From assembly GCF_001625215.2 (NCBI RefSeq), contig NC_030381.2:49375214-49439213 (forward strand): DNA of 64,000 nucleotides. Reading direction: 5' to 3'. This DNA comes from Daucus carota subsp. sativus. Its lineage: Eukaryota; Streptophyta; Magnoliopsida; Apiales; Apiaceae. Positions 12,115 through 24,143 of the stretch are shown one piece after another; positions within the stretch are counted from its first letter, which is position 1; the number at the start of each line of letters is the position of its first letter. The notes beneath the pieces are model-generated. The model made no database searches. It was not told the origin of the DNA and was given only the letters and a program-made list of their open reading frames with translations. The translations under genes were made by a program, and so were the position numbers.

Positions 12115-12745
12115 GGTTGTGTTCACTTGGCATGAATGGAATGGAGGGAGAATGGAATGAATTTTGTACTCTAGAATGGTGTTGCTTAAAGAAAATGTAT
12201 ATAGTTTTCATTCCTTCAATCATTCCAATCATACTATTTTAACTATAATTCTAACCCACATGTTTTGGAAGGAATGCTCATTCCATCTCTACATCATGTT
12301 TCTTTATCTACTTTCTCACAAGAAATTTAACTGCATTCATATTTTGTCCCTATTATTTCATACTTTCTTTTTTTTCTCCTTAAAACCTCTATATAATTTT
12401 TCATTCCATTCTCCCTCGCTGTGTTCATTTCATGGAAAGGAATGAGGGGAGAATGGAATGAAAAATTATATAGAAGTTTTAAAGAGAAAGAAGAAAGTAT
12501 GAGATAATGGTGACAAAATATGTATGTACTTAATTTTTTTGTGAGAAAGATTGTGAAGAAACATGATGTTGAAATGGAATGAGCATTCTTTCCAGAACAT
12601 GTGGGTTAGAGTTATAGTTAAAATAGTAAGGTTGGAATGATGGAAGGAATGACAATTATATACATTTTATTTGATCAACACCATTTTTGAGTACAAACTT
12701 CATTTCATGCTCCCTCCATTCCATTCACTCCAAGTGAACACAACC
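12115..12745. mobile_element. Palindromic Harbinger/Tourist-type MITE
   Basis: Terminal inverted repeats start GGTTGTGTTCACTTGG. The flanking trinucleotide TTA is duplicated (12112-12114 and 12746-12748), as for PIF/Harbinger elements. Almost the whole 631 bp is one inverted repeat: the left arm (12115 to about 12425) pairs with the right arm (about 12430-12745), including inner segments such as ATGGAATGA and CATGTTTTGGAAGGAATG. A second terminus-like sequence sits near the centre (GTGTTCATTTCATGG), so it may have arisen from two head-to-head ~310-bp elements. The transcript would fold into a long hairpin. Confidence 0.8.
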
Positions 12746-13425
12746 TTAGTGTTTTGGTTGTTGTCAATAAAATTTGTAGCCGGCTGAGACCTGAGTGTAT
12801 GCAATTTGTAAAGGCATGGGCCTTGCTCGGTATAATTCAAGTCCCGGAGAAAACCATTTTTCCTTGATGAACCCGAGTCAATATAAATAACTGGTCAAGT
12901 CAATAAACATAACTAATTAAGATGGACTCTTCCACGATAACCGGGAATTTTGGGAAACAAAATCTACAATAAAATCTTTATAAATAGAACAAGAAAATTG
13001 GAGCGGAATTGTTGCATTTATTTATTATGTTGTAAAACAGATTTTTGTATTTTCAGATATTTAAAGTTTTTTTAATTAAAATAACTATAATTTTTGAAAA
13101 ATATTGTAAAATAAAAGATTATTTTTAAATTATTAAAATTATATTTTATCCGATTTTAGAGAATGACTCAAAATGAGGATTCAAATTTTCTTTTAAATAT
13201 GAACTTCATCTATTAATATATTTATATAATTTATATAATGTAATATGGTTAGCTTTGCAAAAGATAATTGAAAATTAATTAAAATCTTCACAAAAATTCT
13301 AGCTTTACTTGAAAAAAAATGATAATATTTTTTTATGGGTAAAAAAAAAAGAATTGCAAAACCCCATCAAAACCCTGAATTGCTTTCTTCTTCACAAATC
13401 GACTTTTTCACAGAGAAGAACAAAC

Positions 13426-16400
13426 ATGGCCGCCATTGCTGCTAGATCACTCCTACGTTCCGCGCGTTTGGGAAGCACAAGATTCGCCAAACCCACCAAG
13501 TCCCCTTCTTCCCCTTTTCATCTCCCCAAACAAAAACCCCCCTCTTCATTCATTTCAAGGTCACTTTTAACCATATAAATCTACACACATCTATGTATTA
13601 TATACACACTTATATGATTATGATGTAAATTTTGAATTTTACAGGATGCCAGTTGAGATGAGTTGTGCTATGGATTCGATGTTACCGTTTCATACAGCTA
13701 CAGCTTCTGCGTTGCTCACTTCGAAGCTTTCTGTCACTCCCAGGATCAATTGGGCCATTGATGGTATACTAAAATAACCCTTTTCTTTGTATCGGTTTTA
13801 GTTGATTTTACAAATGCCCTGTTGTTTTTTTTAATTGATAGTAGTAGATTTAGGAAAAAGAGGTTAAAGTTTGGATTTTAGATATTTAAATTGGACAAGG
13901 ATGGAGATTCTAATAAATTATCAAATTCGAGAAGAAAGGGGAAAAACCTAAGCATTAGGTTTAGTAATGGGCTGTTTTAGTAATGTACCTTGTATATGAC
14001 ACATCTGCAAAGCATTTGATAGCTTCTTGGCTTGGCCCTCTTCACATATGTATTTTTTTACCCATTTAGTGCCCGACACCAGTTTGCATAACATAGGTCA
14101 AGTGTTCTTTTCGTATCTTAGTTTTTTCGTGGCAGTCGTAAGTTATAGACATAGATAAAGCATAATAATGATAATTTGAGAATGAGGTTGGATCGGTAAT
14201 TTGAATGAGAAGAATTATCATGTGAAACAAAGAGATCATCTAATATCATGTGTGTTCGTTGTACTTTTATTGTAATTGTTGAGCTAAGTTACCATTGTAC
14301 CTTTTGGTAATTAAAAAACTATGTGTTATATGTTTATTTTTAATTATTTAAATTGGGATTAAATGATAATATTTTAAAATGATATGTGGTGTAATTAACA
14401 AATTTGGAATCCTGGCTTTTGTCTTGAGTCACCGGATTACAATGTTTTTTTTTTTTGAAATAAAGGACCACTGTCCAGGTTATAGTCAGATTATAGTGAC
14501 TGGCACATCTTTGGGTTTTAAATTATTAGCTTGCTGAGTTTTGCAACTCCCCCCTACAATTTTCAGGTTATATGGATTCATAAAGGTTGATTTGGATTGG
14601 AAGGATTTTTTGCATTGGATTATCTTCTTTAGACAATTTGTTTATAAGCAGCGCCTTTGGTTGCTAAGCTTAAATATTGTAATAGTTACTTTGTAAGAAT
14701 TTCGGACTAAAAAACTGTTTTGTATATTAGTTTGATTACATTAGCATTTAGCCGTCTATAAAAGTGTGGCATGTTATATTATTAGAGATCTAAATTACTT
14801 TTCACTTGACTGCCACTTAGCTTGACGCGTGGGTAGTAACTAGTGAGTTTTTGAGATTGACATGTCATGACTTTTTCTTGATATAGGAAAATTTGGAGTT
14901 CTAATACTGTAACATGCCACACGTTTAATATATTGTTGCTATATCGTATTGTTCAAAATTATATCATCTCTAGACACATTACTTCACCCCACTAATTGGA
15001 TTGGATAGTAGCTTGCTGAGTTTTGCAACTCTTTACAAATTTCAGGTTTTATGGATTCGTAGAGGTCGATTTGGAATGGAAGGATTTTTGCATTGAATTG
15101 TCATCTTTAGACCTTTTCTTTTTAGCTGAGCCTTTATATTGTGAGCTGACAATTTATAGAAGTTACTTCTGTAAGATAATATTGGACTTATAAATTGGGT
15201 TGTATTTTAGTTGATCAAATTAACAGTCTGAAAGGGTGCGGGTTGTTACAGTTTTCTTGAACTGAATTTAGAATTAATCTCCGTTGAATTAAGGGCAAGT
15301 TTAGGGGTTTTGAAGTCAATTTGTGAATGATCTGTGAAATATTAATTCTGTTAATTGAAGTCAGTTTGGGGAACAAGTTACATGAAACTAACTGAAAATG
15401 GGAGGTGAGTGTAGTCAAAAGCAGGATACCAAAGACCAGAATTGTATTTCATACCATTTAGATTTGCTTATCATTCTACGGTGGATGAAACTTACTGAAT
15501 ATGGGAGGTGAGTGTGGTCAAAAACAGGTACCAAAGACTAAAATTGTGTTTCATACCATTTAGATTTGCTTATCATTCTATGGAGAAACGAGATATATTA
15601 TAATGGATGTATGTTAGTATAATGTTAGAACATAATTTTGTATCAATAGTAATTAGTTTGGGTCAATAGCTATTGGTTGGGGAATTGGGGAGATTTTCAT
15701 ATACATGTCAGATTGGATGAAAGGATGGTATGTTTTGATGAGTGGTGCCCTAAATCAGTTCCAGATGATTAATGATTTGTTTCTTCCTAAGTTCTATTTA
15801 CTTGTCTAAGGATTCTATATTGTTTGAAAAATGATATATTCTTGTCAAATTTGGTTTCTAGTAATGTTAACGAGCTTTCTTTTAACTAATAATAAATCTT
15901 TTATTTCAAAATGGTAAAATATTGAAAGTTCACTCTACAATGATTAGTTTGTGTCATTACCCATGCTCTTGAATTTCACTTATATGATCACATCATGCCA
16001 TGCAGTTTTATGTGACAATGTCAAAGTTATTTTTTTTATTCTATAATCGATTTCTTTCAGGATCTTTGCACTAATGTTATTGCACTTCAACCTGACGAGT
16101 CTTCATATTATATATGTAACTACATAAACTTTTTACTTTTGTCTCATAAATTTTCTTGACATGTATATGTGATAGACCTCTATAGATTGATTGTTTATGC
16201 CGAAGAAATACTGGTCTGTGTTGGAAAAGTTAAGTGGGTCTGCTACTATATTACATGTCTGCTATATTATTGGTTCAACACACTCAGAACTCTCTTTCAG
16301 CTGAAACTGCTTGGTTAATAGACCATGATTATTTTGGATAGATACTATTCTCATCGTCACATTTACATATATGTTAACATATATATCTCTGTTAAAAATC

Positions 16401-16716
16401 TTGACCGAGACACTCCTCGTTTCTTTTCTTTTTGGTTTAGGGGTGTAATACTGAACATGGCTGAATATTACTTGGAGAGTGTTCGTTATATTTCTGTGTT
16501 TTGTTCTACCAGTTTTGGAAGTTTATAGACCTTGGCCACCGGCCAGTGACTGATAGTCCAGGACAAAAAAGTTTCTGTATTATTATCAGTTTGCAATATT
16601 TATATTTCGTGGCCTTCAGATTGCAAGTATACAAACTTGCAACAAGGTTTACGTTGTCGTATCGTAAGCATATATCTTCTTGGTTTGTGAATCCTTTTTT
16701 TTTTGTAGATGATTGA
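13426..16716 (+). CDS. NFD6-like organellar protein, tandem copy 1
   Basis: Exon 1 (13426-13559) encodes a basic, Ser/Ala/Arg-rich N-terminus (MAAIAARSLLRSARLG...) typical of a mitochondrial or chloroplast transit peptide. Exon 2 (13645-13763) encodes MPVEMSCAMDSMLPFHTATA, then SALLTS and LSVTPR. This matches NUCLEAR FUSION DEFECTIVE 6-like proteins (pattern PVEMS-x(4)-S-x-LP-x-HTATASALLTS). Two terminal exons fit the phase-1 end of exon 2. One starts at 16061 and adds GSLH before TAA (16072-16074), giving 88 aa. The other starts at 16709 and adds DD before TGA (16714-16716), giving 86 aa. Both acceptors recur in copy 2, so I infer alternative 3' ends. In Arabidopsis NFD6 is needed for karyogamy and is organelle-targeted. 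An upstream in-frame ATG exists, but this start is the one shared by both copies. Confidence 0.72.
14528..15585. repeat. Duplicated blocks in intron 2 of NFD6-like copy 1
   Basis: A ~110-bp block starting AGCTTGCTGAGTTTTGCAAC occurs at 14528 and again at 15010 in the same direction. A second, ~103-bp block starting ATGAAACT is tandem at 15382 and 15485 and contains TTTAGATTTGCTTATCATTC. Both lie in the long intron between exon 2 and the terminal exons. Confidence 0.65.
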
Positions 16717-17628
16717 TTGTGACTCTGTGAGTTGTGGGGATGTGCTGCATCTGGAGTATGTTACAACTTACAAGTATAAGAAGTGAATAGAATTGGTCCC
16801 TTGAGTTAAGAACACAAATTTCTTATATGTTTCTACTAGCATATAAGTAGTATGTTGAAGGCTAGGGAAATGTTCCTGACAAAAAATAAGGCTAGGGAAA
16901 TGTTTACACCGGAGAAAGAGCAATTCAGATGTTTTATTTGGTTTGAATAGAATGCAGTGAAGTAGCTAATTCTCTACAAATTTCTCACTCATATTAGTCA
17001 TCAACTTTATCGATTACAAGTGAATACACTGGTGACAGTTTATATAGTGCAATAGTGCACATCTCTGTTCAAGCCAAACTGAATCTTAAGTCCGGTTCCT
17101 AGGTCCTGAATTCTATTCTTTCGTAATATGCAAACAAATTATCATTAGCAAGCAATATGCAATTCAATTTTCTCTGCAGAAAATATGGACATTATGAAAA
17201 ATATAATGTCTCTGCAGAACTAAACATGCAAAAAGTGTCATGTTTATGTATTTTGAACATATACAACGATGTAAAAAAAACATGTATTTTGATTTAGATC
17301 CTAAAAATCTATTTAAAAGATAGGGGTATTTTAGTGGTTATATGGTTTTATTTTAAGGATTAATTCTCTCGCATTAGCCTGTACATATATATTTCAAACC
17401 CCGGGCTAAACAAGAAATTGCAACTTTTTATAAAATTTTTTTAAAAAAAAAACTGCTATCACTCTAACAAAATTACTTTCATGATGTTAAGCATACTATC
17501 AATATAAAATATCACATATCATGTTCTTTTTATTGTAACTTTAATTAGTAAAAAAATATTAAATTTACATTAATCTCATCAACCTGATCACGTCAATATA
17601 TCACATCACTATTAACATATATTTTATA

Positions 17629-17886
17629 CTCCCTCCGTTCCAATTTATCAGTTTTGTTTGACTTTTTATGGTCAAATTGACCAAACTTTAACTGAAATTT
17701 GTATATATAAAATAACTAGAAAAAATTATAAAAAAATATATCACTGAAATCTACATCAATTTTATTTTAAAATGTATTTTTTTCAATTTTCAAGATCATG
17801 TAAAAATAATTATTAATTACCAGTCAAAATTTGATCAATTTGACCACAAAAAATCAAACCAGACAGATAAATTGGGACGGAGAGAG
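17629..17886. mobile_element. Stowaway-type MITE
   Basis: It begins CTCCCTCCGTTCCAATTTAT and ends with the inverted ATAAATTGGGACGGAGAGAG. TA flanks it at 17627-17628 and 17887-17888. It lies between the two NFD6-like copies, about 300 bp upstream of the second ATG, so it could be part of that copy's promoter. Confidence 0.85.
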
Positions 17887-18190
17887 TAACAATTTTATAT
17901 CCAATACACATAACACTCCTTTTAAATAATTTTAGTCCACTCTTAATTACTTAATTAGTTAATTATCATTTTTTCGTTATTGCCTTACTTATTTCTTTTC
18001 GGTGATATAATAGACAAAAAATGGATAAAATATCGACATTTACAAGAAAAATTAAAATTTAATTTTTCAAAAAAGATTGCGATAATAATTTGGTCTGTAC
18101 GAGCTAAAAGCCTAAAAGTGCAAAACCCCAAGAAAACCCTTGAATTTCTTTCTTCTTCATCATCAGAAACTAGTTTCTTTGCACAAAAAC

Positions 18191-18946
18191 ATGGCCGCCA
18201 TTGCTGCAAGATCAGTCCTACGCTCCGCGCGTCTGGGAAGCACAAGATTCGCCAAACCCACCAAGTCCCCTTCTTCTCCTTTTCTCCTCCCCAAACAAAA
18301 ACCCCCCTCTTCATCCATTTCAAGGTCACTTTTTAGCATCCAAATTTACACACATTCATGTATGTATACACACACTTATATGATTATATTGAAATTTTAA
18401 ATCTTGCAGGATACCAGTTGAGATGAGCTGTGCTATGGATTCAATGTTACCATTTCACACAGCTACGGCTTCTGCATTGCTTACTTCAATGCTTTCTGTC
18501 ACTCCTAGGATCTATAATTGGACCATTGAAGGTATATTGTGCTGACCCTTTTGTATATAGAGTCTGGTTACAGTTTTCGTCAACTGAATTTGGGTTTAAT
18601 TTTTTGTGAAAATAAGTGGAAGTTTGTTGTTTTCAAGTCAATTTCTGAATAGTCTTGGAATGTTGGTGGAACTTTGTTGATTTGTGGAATAAATTAGGTG
18701 AGGTCTAGACAAGGGAGCGGCTGTGTAGATTGTCTTCATACCATTTATATTTGCTTATAATTGTACAATGGATTGAGAATGCTTATAATGTATGGGGGAT
18801 AATGTGATGCTAAATCATAATTTTGTTTTGGTAGTAATTGATTCGGGTCATAAATTGATGGGTGTGGCAAGATTTAATCATGCATCCTGGGGTAAGTGCT
18901 ATTTATGGATTGTACAATTGCTTACAGTAATATAGTTGGGTGATTC

Positions 18947-18986
<40 letters not shown>

Positions 18987-21295
18987 AAAAGGCTCAATCA
19001 CCATCAAACAGGAGACCAACTTTCAACTGTGAAAGTATGAAACCATTAAATGGTTTTTAATAGTGTTTGGCTGTTAAAAATTGTTAGAAATCGAAGGAAA
19101 GTTGATGTAGAGTGCTGATGTGTTAATATGTTCTAACTTATAAAGTAGATAGCATGACAGAGAAAGTTGCAAGAGATTACTAAATCACCATCAAACAGGA
19201 GACCAACTTTCAACTGTGAAAGTATGAAACCATTAAATGGTTTTTAATAGGTTTTGGCTGTTAAAAAATGTTAGAAATCGAAGGAAAGCTGATGTAGAGT
19301 GCTGATGTGTTAATATGTTCTAAAGGAGATAGCATGACAGAGAAAGTTGCAAGAGATTACTAAATCACCATCAAACAGGAGACCAACTTTCAACTGTGAA
19401 AGTATGAAACCATTAAATGGTTTTTAATAGGTTTTGGCTGTTAAAAAATGTTAGAAATCGAAGGAAAGTTGATGTAGAGTGCTGATGTGTTAATATGTTC
19501 TAAAGTAGTAGCATGACAGAGAAAGTTGCAAGAGATTAGGGGGAATAGGATCATGCTCTGTTGTATCAACAGAAGAAGATTGAAAACAGACCACCCTTGT
19601 TTCTTGAGTTACGGAGAAGGTAGAGGAAAAGATTATGGTGCGACTCCAGGAGTTAGTTGGGAGCAAGATCTGCATCCGTCCTCATAGTTTTTGTATCTTT
19701 CGTGTATGTTATCTTTCATAACAATCACATAAGTACCAAAATTAGGAACATCGGCTGATTTAATTTGTGCTCTGTAGTACATCGAATAGGATGGTGTAGG
19801 CATGTCATTTGTGTGGTTCCTGTTGCTTTTGACTGGTAGATGGGGTTGATATTTTTGTGGAAGGATGACCTTTTTTTATTAACAGATTACTTCCAGGCTG
19901 TTCCAGCAAGTAAATGGAAACGAAATTTTTCTTGCATTTAATTAATTAACCGACTACAGGTTTTATCTGATTGAGTTGTCAATATACAAGCTTTTGAGTG
20001 CATACCTGCAAACTGTTCCCCTGTTCAATGCTGGTTTATCCCTCAACCCCCCAAAAAATGTCTGACGTTTAGAAATTGACAAGCAAAAAGTTCAGACTTT
20101 TAATGGAAGAATTAAAGGCTAATGAAGGTGTAAAATGGAGTGGATTGTTATTTACAGGCAATACTTTGAGCTGGCTCCAATACTGAATATAGTCATACGA
20201 GCAAGTGCTTGTTTTATTTTCGTAAGATAAGATTTGCAAGTTCAATAAAGCTTAAAACTTCCTAGTTCTTATGACAACGTATAGAATATATTGGAATTCT
20301 CATCGTAAACAATTGATTCAACACACAGCTAACTAATCTCCGTGTAGGTTTTCGCGTTCAATAGAGTTCATGAGTCCATGTCTTGTTAATTATCTCTATG
20401 ATAAGTCATTAGATGATATGATCTAGTCAATTTATATTCTAGAGGTGTTAAAGAAGTATCCTTTCAAGGAAAAACGCCCTTTTTTTTATATCAAAATTGG
20501 GGATATACCAAATGGTTACAATATATAAATGATTTGTGTTATTCACCCAAGCTCTTAACTTTTACTTGTATAGTTAGAGCATGCCATACAGTTTTATGTG
20601 TTTATGTCCACATTTGTTTTTATTGTTTTCTTTATCGATTTTTTCAGGGTTGTGAGCACTAATTTTGTCGCACGTCAACCTGAAGAGTCTTCAGTCTATG
20701 TAATTACATAATCTATTTACTTTGTGCTCTTAATTTTTCTTATCATGTATATGTGAAACCGTAATAGACCGCTGTAGACACTGATTGCTCAAGTCGAAGA
20801 GGGTACTGGTTAAGTTGTAAGGTTCATTAAGTGGGTGTCCTACCATACGACCTGTCTGTCATGTGATCGTCCAATACACTCAGAAATTTCTTTCAGCTTA
20901 AACCACTTAATTGATAAATGATAAACCATGATTGTTATGGATAGATACTACTGTCACATTTACATTTCAATAAACATATATCTTTGTTAAAATCTTGACC
21001 AATACACTCCTCTTTTCCTTTCTTTTTTGGTTTAGGGCTATAATACTGAACATGGCTGAAATTGACTTGGAGAGTGTTCATTATATTCCATGTTTTGTAC
21101 CGTCACTTTCGGAAGTTTATAGACCCAGTGGCTGATGATCCAAGAAGAAAAGAATTTCTTTTTTTATTATTATCATTTTGCAATATTTGTTCTCTGGCCT
21201 GCAGCTTGGAACTATATAATCTACCAACAGCATTTACTTTGTCATAAATTTATACTGTTGGTTTTTTTGTTTCCTTGTGAATTGTAGATGCATGA
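18191..21295 (+). CDS. NFD6-like organellar protein, tandem copy 2
   Basis: This is a paralogue of the gene at 13426 in direct tandem. Exon 1 (18191-18324, 134 nt) has the same length as in copy 1. Exon 2 (18410-18531) is one codon longer and encodes IPVEMSCAMDSMLPFHTATA, then LTSMLSVTPRIYNWTIE. As in copy 1, two terminal exons fit the phase-1 junction. An exon from 20648 adds GL before TGA (20653-20655); an exon from 21288 adds DA before TGA (21293-21295). Both isoforms are 87 aa. Both copies share untranslated context upstream (GCAAAACCCC) and at the 3' exons (GAGTTGTGGGGATGTGCTGCAT), so the duplication covers the whole transcription unit. Differences are mostly conservative, and both copies are open, so both may work. 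The intron carries the poly-G tract and 180-bp repeats listed separately. Confidence 0.72.
18952..18982 (+). repeat. 31-G homopolymer in NFD6-like copy 2 intron
   Basis: There are thirty-one consecutive G residues after CATACC and before TTAAAAAA. Runs this long are very rare in plant DNA and can form G-quadruplexes. They are also where assemblies and polymerases fail, so the true length is uncertain. Confidence 0.9.
18997..19538. repeat. Three tandem copies of a ~180-bp repeat
   Basis: Units begin ATCACCATCAAACAGG at 18997, 19184 and 19364 (periods 187 and 180). The third ends near 19538. Each holds ATGAAACCATTAAATGGTTT (itself partly palindromic) and ends GAAAGTTGCAAGAGATTA. They are nearly identical, hence recent. 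The array starts 14 bp after the poly-G tract. Confidence 0.9.
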
Positions 21296-22202
21296 CTATG
21301 AGTTGTGGGGATGTGCTGCATTTGGAGGCAATTCAGTGGATGGTGGGATAACAATGTAATAATACAACTTTAGGCAGTTCAACGGTTAACTGTGAAATCA
21401 AATTGTTCAACTGTTCCTTTTTCTGGGAAGTGCAAGTAATCATATTTAAATCAGGGACGCATGCATGTAGTATTAAATTGCTGGCACAATTACTAAATGT
21501 TGTTTAATTTCAAAATTCTTTAAAGTGGTTATGCTTCTGGTGCAAGTCGAAAACACTTGGTTCTCCCAAAATTGCATGTAGGCATACGTCGTGGCCAGTA
21601 AGGGCAACTGTGAACGTTCACTTTTTTAGCACTCAGATAAATGTTGCACTGTCTTTCCTGCATTTTGGGAGAACACATTTTTTTTTTCTTGGATCTCTCA
21701 TTTTTCTCTAGGGCAGTGTTACAACTTACAATTTTTGCTTTTGCACTAGTATATGAAATTGATCAAAAATTTCACTTCATCATCCGGTGCTAGAAGCTAT
21801 GATATATGGTTGTAGCCTTTGTATATACAAAGCTGGGGCCTGGGGGTTGTGAACTTTGAAAAAGAGAATTATTCAAATGTTGTGTTTGGTTTGAATGGAA
21901 TGGACCAAAGAGAAAATGTCATTCGTTTTGAAGGGGGAAATGTACGAACAAGCTAATACTCATAAAACTTTTAGTCATATTATAAATCAACTTTATCAAT
22001 CACTTAAATAAGTGCAATGAATCTACTGACTACCAATGGTGTTCATATCTCTGTTCCATTTCAAACGACCAAGTGCAACATCCAACATGACAGGAACACA
22101 CAATAATAAAACCAACTTGAATATGAAATCTGAAATTGGTCTTTAGTATTGTATACTGTTCAGCCTATGATAAACTTAATTACATAAAACTTTCAACGTT
22201 CG

Positions 22203-22553
22203 CTTGGATGGAATGGAGGATGATACAATGAATTTTGTACTCTAATTTGAGAATAATTGAACAAAATATATATAAATATATCTTTCATTCCTTTAATCAT
22301 TTCGTTCCGAACTATTTGAACTAGAATTCTATCTCACGTGTTTTGGAAGGAATATTCCACTATATTTCATAATTTTCCTTGCACTCTTGATCATAAAAAT
22401 TTAGACTCGCTCATATTTAGTTACTAATATCTCATACATTCCACTTTCTCTATAGAACTTCCTTTTTAGTTCATTCTCTCCTCATTCCTCGTACACTCCA
22501 CTTTCTCTATAAAATTTCTTTTTCAGTTCATTCTCTCCTCATTCCATCCAAGT
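22203..22553. mobile_element. Solo relative of the 12.1-kb MITE
   Basis: The left end (GCTTGGATGGAATGGAGG) and right end (inverted, CATTCCATCCAAG) match the ends of the element at 12115. The interior shares ATGAATTTTGTACTCTA and CGTGTTTTGGAAGGAAT with one arm of that element. A ~53-bp stretch near the right end (TCCACTTTCTCTATA...) is tandemly repeated. No clear TSD was read. Confidence 0.55.
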
Positions 22554-22590
22554 CAGATAAGAAAGTGAAGAATTAAATTGGGAGGCAAGC

Positions 22591-23382
22591 ACAGGTTAAG
22601 GTGTATTAAATATAGTTGCTAGTGGCTGACATTTGTATTAGAGTTACATTCTATTTGTTCAAACTCCACTAATTCTTTCCATTTTTACCGTCTTTCAAAA
22701 CTTTGATATCTGTTTTTCTAATTTTTGTTTTTAATCGCCACATTTAGTCTTATTTACTTTTTAAGAAAACATGTATAATAAAATATTTATTTTAATATAA
22801 TAGTCTATACTCAATTTTTGCATTTTTTATAGCTAAAAAATAACAAATAATAAGGAGGCCCCCCCTGCATGCACACTAATTTTCTAACTAAAATTAGCCT
22901 TCTAATTAAAATCAGCCAATTTGATATTTAATAATAAATTTATGATTTTATCATTTATATATTTTAATATTATTAAATATCAAATTGGATGATTTTATTA
23001 TTAAAAATTCATAATTTTATCACTTATATTTTTTAATATTCACAAATTTATTATTAAATATCAAAATAGCTGATTTTAATTAGAAGGCTAATTTTAGTTA
23101 GAAAATTAGTGTACATGCAGGGGGGCCTCCTTATTATTTGTGGGATGAAATCAATTTATATTTTTTATACATATATTTGTTATTTTTTAGTTATAAAAAA
23201 ATGCAAAGATTGGGTATAGAGTATTATATTAAAATAAATATTTTATTATACATGTTTTCTTAAAAAATAAATAAAACTAAATGTGGTGGTTAAAAAATAA
23301 AATTTAGAAAAACAAACATCAAAATTTTGAAACACTAGTGTCCTGAGGGCACCGAGTGTCTTTAATACATCTTAACCTATGT
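22591..23382. mobile_element. ~790-bp long palindrome (foldback-type element)
   Basis: The left arm starts ACAGGTTAAGGTGTATTAAA and the right arm ends with the inverse, TTTAATACATCTTAACCT. The arms pair over most of their length, including AAGAAAACATGTATAATAAA and GAGGCCCCCC/GGGGGGCCTC. The centre is near 22985. The right arm has an extra ~45 bp near 23140. The right boundary is bracketed by a direct repeat of TGTCCTGAGGGCACCGA at about 23339 and 23381. No coding region is seen. The superfamily is not settled because no clean TSD is visible. Confidence 0.6.
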
Positions 23383-23399
23383 CCTGAGGGCACCGATAA

Positions 23400-24143
23400 A
23401 ACATAGGTAGATGGGACAGCATTCATAGTATTTTTATGGTTGGATCATAATTTCCATGGCTCCCTCAGTTCTATTCCTAAATACAGAGCTCAAATCTCAA
23501 CAGTTTTGACAAATGATACTCCATTGCTCTTTCACTCCAGGAAATTACAATACCTCATTTGTTCTCTCTCCTTTAACTTCAATTCATAATCTTTCATCTC
23601 ATTCCGCTCTCCCAAACAGAGCACAAATATGTTTAATTTGGGCAACCAAAGGGTTTTTCCTCGACAAATCATGAAAATGAACATGAAAAGCCTCAAAAAG
23701 GGCCCCTGCCATTCAATATACTCTAACTAAAGAAAATTAGGTTGCTCATATAAATATCCTACTTATTGTACAAAGATTCAAATTTATAATTACTAATTCA
23801 TTTGATTAATAGTTCACCTAGTCTATAATGCTTGATCGCGTACAAACACCAAGAACCAAAATTACACATCCAATTATTAGAATTTGGAAACAGAGGAATT
23901 CAATATCAAAGGAAGAGTAAGTCGATGTGTCACCTACTCATTCATTAGCTTCGGTATCAGAAGCAAACAATCAAACAAGGGTCATTGTTACATGCCAACT
24001 ACTCCAATTACTCATATTATCAGCTGAAAGACAGAAACGACTCCGAGATATTGGTATACCAAACCCAGTTGTGCCAGAACTTTATGTCAGTACATCTTAT
24101 GGCATAGACAATGACATAGCTTGAAGGTGAGGAATCCGGATCA
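23400..24143. other. Intergenic region, no gene seen
   Basis: This lies downstream (3') of the minus-strand OB-fold gene. No convincing coding sequence or repeat boundary was found. The last part probably contains that gene's 3' UTR. Confidence 0.4.

Noticed and set aside
13309-13425. N-terminal extension of NFD6-like copy 1 from an upstream ATG
   Set aside because: The added residues are not conserved in copy 2, while MAAIAARS is. The extension would also place a non-basic segment ahead of the transit peptide.
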